Assembly (NCBI GenBank): GCA_022712335.1
Contig: JALAGR010000046.1
Coordinates: forward strand, 1-6,460
From: Pediococcus sp.
GTDB taxonomy: Bacteria; Bacillota; Bacilli; Lactobacillales; Lactobacillaceae
Reading direction: 5' to 3'
DNA: 6,460 bases
The notes under the pieces were generated by a model. That model saw only the letters and a list, made by a program, of their open reading frames with translations, searched no databases and was not told the origin of the DNA. A program made the position numbers and the translations under genes. Below are positions 3,977 through 6,460 of the stretch, piece by piece. Each line of letters begins with the position of its first letter. Positions within the stretch are counted from its first letter, which is position 1.

Positions 3977-6406
3977 TTAGCTACGTTTACGGCGTGTAAT
4001 ACCAGCTAAGCCAAGAGATGAAATAATTAAACCAATCCATCCCATCGCCATTTCGGCATGTTGGTTACGTTCACCAGTTTGTGGAAGAGTAGTTGTATTT
4101 GTATCAGCTATGTTTACGTTATTTTTAACAGTCGTTGCATGAGTAGTAAGTGGAGTAACAACGTGGTTGTTTGTCTTAGTATCAAGGTTTACAACATTAT
4201 CAGTTGAAGTACTTCCACTAGGAGTTACTTGATTTGCAGCAGTGTGATCTGCATTATCATTATTTGTTTTATCTGTAGGAACATCGTCGGTAGTTGCATT
4301 GTTCTTGTCAGAGTTATTAGTAGGTGTATCCTTGCCATCATCATTGTTGGTAGGTGTGTCGTTGCCATTATCTTTAGCATCGTTGTTATCGTCAGGCGTA
4401 ACGTCATCAGGAGCAACTTTGGCAGCTGCAAGTGATACTTCGTCAGCAACTAGTTTAGCTTGTAAAGCGTTCAATTCATCTGCTAATTGATCTAAATGAG
4501 CTTGTGACTTAGCGATAGCATCTTTATTAGCTTTTAGAGCTGTATTTGCAGCATTCAGAGCTTTAGTAGCGTCAGCTAATTTAGCATTAGCAGTATCAGC
4601 GGCTTTTTGATCTTTAGCCAATTGATCCTTAGCAGCTTCGTATGCTTTAACTTGGTCAGCGTACTTAGCTTGCATTTGAGCTAAAGTATCTTGGGCTTGA
4701 GCTAACTTAGCTTGGGCATCTGTTAAAGCTTGTTTAGCATCAGCTAATTTAGTTTGAGCATTAGCGAGATTAGACTTAGCTTGTTTGACTCCAGCTGCCG
4801 TGTTATTAGCATTTGCGATAGCTTTCGTGTAATTAGCGTTAGCATCCTTTAATGCACTTGCAGCAGCGTTGTAGTCATTTAAAGCTTTGGTGTAATCGGG
4901 GTTAGCTTCGATAGTATCATAGCCAGATTTCATTTCTGAGATTGGGTTAGCATTGAAATCGTGGTTAAGTTGCTTACCGATTTCGTTATCGTAAGTACCG
5001 AAGATATCAAATAACATTGCAGATATGCTATATTCATCGGCAGATGTCATATTAAAGCTGAACCATAAATCACCATCAGAATCTTGTAATAGTGATTTAG
5101 TGTGAAGGCCCATGCCATCACCAATGTCCCATTCCATATCAGCGAATGCCATATTTTGAATGGTTTTGAGGATTTCTACCTTTAAAGCTAGCATAGTGCT
5201 TGCTGAAAATGTATCAGTCATACCTAAATCTTGGTCAGCGTGTAAATATGCTTTAGAAAGGTCGCCAGAAAATGATGGATATAAACGTTTTAAGATGGCT
5301 TCGTTCCATTCTGCTTGAGAAACACCATTCCAATCAGCATCAGAACCGGGGTATGAATGATCGCCACTAGGAACTCCGTATTTAGCACGCATTTCAGCAT
5401 CATATTGAGCCATCTGAAGACTCCATTCTGACATTTTCATTGGTTTGAGGCCATGTTGACGACGAAAATCGTTGATTAATGTTAAAGCATATTGAGCAGC
5501 TTCTTTTTGTTGGGCAGCTGTTAGAGTACCATTTTTGATTTTTTCAGAAGTATCATTTGCTCCGACATAATCCCAATATGAATGTTGATTCATACCAGCA
5601 GCAGTTTGTTTGTCGTATGAGTTGTATTGGTCTGCATCAGATGGTTTCACAAGGTGAGTTGGAAGGTCTTCTTCGCTATTGATTTCAGTACCATTTTTGA
5701 TAGTACCGGGTTTAGGTTCTTTACCATTATGATGAACTTTCTTAGTTTTATCAGTATTATCTAAAGTATTCTTAGCATCGTCGGCTTTATTTTGAGCATC
5801 ATCTTTAGCATTTTTAGCTGCATCAGCTTTACCTTTAGCTGTGTCGTTAGCTTTAGTAGCATCATCTACAGCTTGGTTAGCTTCATCGACATCGTCTTTA
5901 GCATCATTGGCAGCTTTTTGGTCTTTATTGACGTCAGCTTGGGCTTTATCAGCATTATCTTCGGCTGTTTTATAATCATCCCCGGGAGTTAAATTATCAA
6001 CATTATTTTTGTCATCGCTAACTTGGTCATTAGCTTTATCAGCGTCGTTTTGAGCTGCTGTAGCATCATCTTTAGCTTGATTAGCTGCATCCTGCTTACT
6101 ATCAGTTTGACCAGACAAGTTATCATGATTTGCTTGTTCATCAGTAGTAGCAGTTTTATTATCATTGATGTCTTTAACATCTTGGTCGACGTTAGCTTGA
6201 GCATCGTCAATATTTTCTTGTTTATTAGTAGCAGTTTTGACGGCAAGTGAACTAGTATCAGCTTGTACTTCATCAGCATGAGCTTCTGGACTAGTTAAAG
6301 CAACAGTAGAAGCTAGGGTAATAGCTCCGATTCCTGCGAACAGCCAGGTCTTACCAGCTTTGTACATCTTGTAATGATTTTTTTGTTCACGGTATTCCTT
6401 ACGCAT
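3977..6406 (-). CDS. LPXTG-anchored SEC10/PgrA-type surface protein with coiled-coil arms
   Basis: An 809-residue, cysteine-free, sortase-anchored protein. Domains in order: signal peptide 1-44 with KMYKAGKTW at 13-21 (KxYKxGKxW type) and probable cleavage after AHA44; acidic alanine-rich heptad arm about 65-218; globular head about 255-500 containing ALTLINDFRRQHGLKP, GDHSYPG and GLHTKSLL, resembling the SEC10/PgrA surface-exclusion domain and the CAP/SCP fold; second heptad arm about 501-665; Asn/Asp/Thr spacer 666-773; LPQTG 774-778, hydrophobic helix about 788-803 and RRKRS tail. The ATG at 6406 follows GGAGGA (6415-6420) by 8 nt. Known: enterococcal PrgA blocks unwanted conjugation and carries its head on a coiled-coil stalk, while chromosomal homologues in lactobacilli are mostly uncharacterised. 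Role here is unproven: adhesion, surface shielding or processing of other surface proteins are possible. It is monocistronic and convergent with rpsI. Confidence 0.85.
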   Translation of the reverse strand: MRKEYREQKNHYKMYKAGKTWLFAGIGAITLASTVALTSPEAHADEVQADTSSLAVKTATNKQENIDDAQANVDQDVKDINDNKTATTDEQANHDNLSGQTDSKQDAANQAKDDATAAQNDADKANDQVSDDKNNVDNLTPGDDYKTAEDNADKAQADVNKDQKAANDAKDDVDEANQAVDDATKANDTAKGKADAAKNAKDDAQNKADDAKNTLDNTDKTKKVHHNGKEPKPGTIKNGTEINSEEDLPTHLVKPSDADQYNSYDKQTAAGMNQHSYWDYVGANDTSEKIKNGTLTAAQQKEAAQYALTLINDFRRQHGLKPMKMSEWSLQMAQYDAEMRAKYGVPSGDHSYPGSDADWNGVSQAEWNEAILKRLYPSFSGDLSKAYLHADQDLGMTDTFSASTMLALKVEILKTIQNMAFADMEWDIGDGMGLHTKSLLQDSDGDLWFSFNMTSADEYSISAMLFDIFGTYDNEIGKQLNHDFNANPISEMKSGYDTIEANPDYTKALNDYNAAASALKDANANYTKAIANANNTAAGVKQAKSNLANAQTKLADAKQALTDAQAKLAQAQDTLAQMQAKYADQVKAYEAAKDQLAKDQKAADTANAKLADATKALNAANTALKANKDAIAKSQAHLDQLADELNALQAKLVADEVSLAAAKVAPDDVTPDDNNDAKDNGNDTPTNNDDGKDTPTNNSDKNNATTDDVPTDKTNNDNADHTAANQVTPSGSTSTDNVVNLDTKTNNHVVTPLTTHATTVKNNVNIADTNTTTLPQTGERNQHAEMAMGWIGLIISSLGLAGITRRKRS
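3980..4087 (-). other. LPQTG sorting signal for sortase A
   Basis: Residues 774-809: LPQTG at 774-778 (bases 4073-4087), a short GERNQH linker, a hydrophobic helix about 788-803 (GWIGLIISSLGLAGIT) and a positive tail RRKRS. This is the complete tripartite signal. Sortase A would cut between Thr777 and Gly778 and join the protein to the peptidoglycan precursor. No sortase gene is in the window. Confidence 0.95.
4088..4411 (-). other. Polar Asn/Asp/Thr cell-wall-spanning spacer
   Basis: Residues 666-773 are low-complexity, dominated by Asn, Asp, Thr, Lys and Pro and almost free of large hydrophobic residues until VVNL near 738, so they are probably disordered. Position directly before the sorting signal fits the segment that threads through peptidoglycan. 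It contains a two-copy decapeptide repeat. Confidence 0.75.
4307..4366 (-). repeat. 30-bp tandem repeat, two copies, in the spacer
   Basis: Two adjacent 30-bp units encode the decapeptides GNDTPTNNDD (681-690) and GKDTPTNNSD (691-700). The plus-strand core TAGGTGT recurs at 4321 and 4351, exactly 30 bp apart. Copies differ at several bases, so this is an old or diverging duplication. The in-frame unit permits length change by slippage without loss of frame. Confidence 0.75.
4412..4906 (-). other. C-terminal heptad arm of the surface protein
   Basis: Residues 501-665. From 540 to 662 the heptad register is unbroken: core positions V540, L547, L554, L561, L568, L575, Y582, Y589, L596, A603, L610, L617, L624, I631, L638, L645, L652, L659, with Ala at most of the +3 positions (543, 550, 557, 564, 571, 592, 606, 613, 620, 662). 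By my count 18 acidic and 20 Lys residues leave it near neutral. Leu at one core position and Ala at the other is the Alacoil pattern known for close-packed antiparallel helices. Confidence 0.82.
4907..5644 (-). other. SEC10/PgrA (CAP/SCP-like) head domain
   Basis: Residues about 255-500, the only part of the mature protein rich in Trp, Phe and Met and therefore the likely folded head. A helix with ALTLINDFRRQHGLKPM at 307-323 followed by WSLQMAQYDAEMRAKYG resembles the first helices of CAP/SCP domains. GDHSYPG (348-354, His350) and GLHTKSLL (433-440, His435) followed by DLWFSFNM (446-453) are where CAP proteins carry their cavity histidines and a core strand. Assignment to the SEC10/PgrA domain rests on recognition of these motifs and the overall architecture, not on a profile search. 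Whether it has catalytic activity is unknown. Confidence 0.7.
5753..6214 (-). other. N-terminal heptad arm of the surface protein
   Basis: Residues 65-218, rich in Ala, Asp, Asn and Lys. Seven-residue periodicity is visible: I66/V73/I80; A108/A115/A122/V129/V136 with partners A111/A118/A125; and after a break at LTPGDD (139-144), A152/V159/A166/V173/V180 with Ala at 169, 176, 183, 190, 197, 204 and 211. By my count residues 61-220 hold 38 Asp against 4 Glu, with 20 Lys and no Arg, so the arm is strongly acidic. A coiled coil with an alanine core is inferred. Confidence 0.7.
6275..6406 (-). other. Signal peptide region, KxYKxGKxW type
   Basis: Residues 1-44 of the surface protein. A basic, polar n-region carries YKMYKAGKTW, followed by a hydrophobic core from about 22 to 38 (FAGIGAITLASTVALT) and the cleavage-like AHA/DE junction after residue 44. 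This extended signal type is known from sortase-anchored proteins of lactobacilli and relatives, including serine-rich repeat glycoproteins exported by an accessory Sec pathway. Whether this protein uses the accessory or the general Sec route cannot be told from the signal alone. Confidence 0.85.
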
Positions 6407-6460
6407 GTTTTATATCCTCCAAAAAGTATAAATAATAAATTGATTCGAAAATAATATAGT
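6407..6460 (-). promoter_or_regulatory. Leader and possible -10 of the surface protein gene
   Basis: The 54 bases upstream of the surface protein start are very AT-rich. GGAGGA (6415-6420, minus strand) is a clear ribosome binding site. Reading on the minus strand, TATATT (6458-6453) or the overlapping TATTAT (6456-6451) could be a -10 box giving a leader of about 35-40 nt, but its -35 would fall beyond the window edge, so the promoter is only a candidate. A TATACT nearer the gene would place the start site on the ribosome binding site and is unlikely. Confidence 0.35.

Noticed and set aside
5069..5083. DSDGD in the head domain (residues 442-446) as an EF-hand or dockerin calcium loop
   Set aside because: Spacing does not fit the DxDxDG loop and no second loop is visible. 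It looks like a turn before the DLWFSF strand.
5753..6214. CRISPR-like array suggested by recurring short AGCATC/TTTAGC motifs
   Set aside because: The recurrences are irregular, in frame with an alanine/aspartate-rich coiled-coil coding sequence, and lack constant repeats with unique spacers.
4225..6279. Open frames of 60-96 codons on both strands inside the surface protein gene
   Set aside because: They are shadows of a low-complexity, Ala/Asp/Lys-rich coding sequence. Their translations are monotonous Ile/Ser/Val or Leu/Met/Thr strings with no family likeness or suitable ribosome binding sites.
3977..6406. Evidence of an integrated conjugative plasmid, from the surface-exclusion family name
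   Set aside because: No transfer, relaxase, replication or integrase gene is in the window. SEC10/PgrA-type proteins are also found as ordinary chromosomal surface proteins.

Overview
The window is a low-GC Gram-positive chromosome segment, most likely from a Lactobacillaceae member. The evidence is the gene order ecfA1-ecfA2-ecfT-truA-rplM-rpsI, which is conserved in Bacilli/Lactobacillales, strong GGAGG ribosome binding sites, and a convergent LPXTG surface protein with a KxYKxGKxW-type signal peptide. I cannot name the genus from the sequence alone.

Layout. Positions 1-2103 (+) hold the energy-coupling module of an ECF vitamin/cofactor importer: the 3' part of ecfA1 (its 5' end lies outside the window), complete ecfA2 and complete ecfT. 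The three overlap head to tail (25 and 8 bp). No substrate-binding S component is present here, as expected for a shared (group II) module serving several S proteins encoded elsewhere. truA (2106-2852) follows ecfT after 2 bp and makes a tRNA pseudouridine synthase. At 2861-2889 lies a near-consensus promoter, then a structured leader of about 80 nt that looks like an L13-type autoregulatory leader, then rplM (L13) and rpsI (S9). A hairpin terminator at 3849-3876 ends that operon, and a second long bidirectional hairpin at 3909-3957 separates it from the minus-strand gene.

Positions 3977-6406 (-) encode one 809-residue cell-wall-anchored protein of the SEC10/PgrA surface-exclusion type. From the N-terminus it has a 44-residue signal peptide, an acidic alanine-rich heptad arm, a globular CAP/SCP-like head, a second heptad arm of similar length, a polar Asn/Asp/Thr spacer, and an LPQTG sorting signal. 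The two arms of matching length suggest an antiparallel coiled-coil hairpin that holds the head away from the wall. This is the only accessory-looking gene in the window.

The plus-strand genes are ordinary housekeeping genes. Points most worth following up are the rplM leader, where an upstream CCTCCA can pair either inside a leader stem or with the rplM Shine-Dalgarno, and the arm-head-arm architecture of the surface protein. I saw no CRISPR array, insertion sequence, tRNA, rRNA or defence system.
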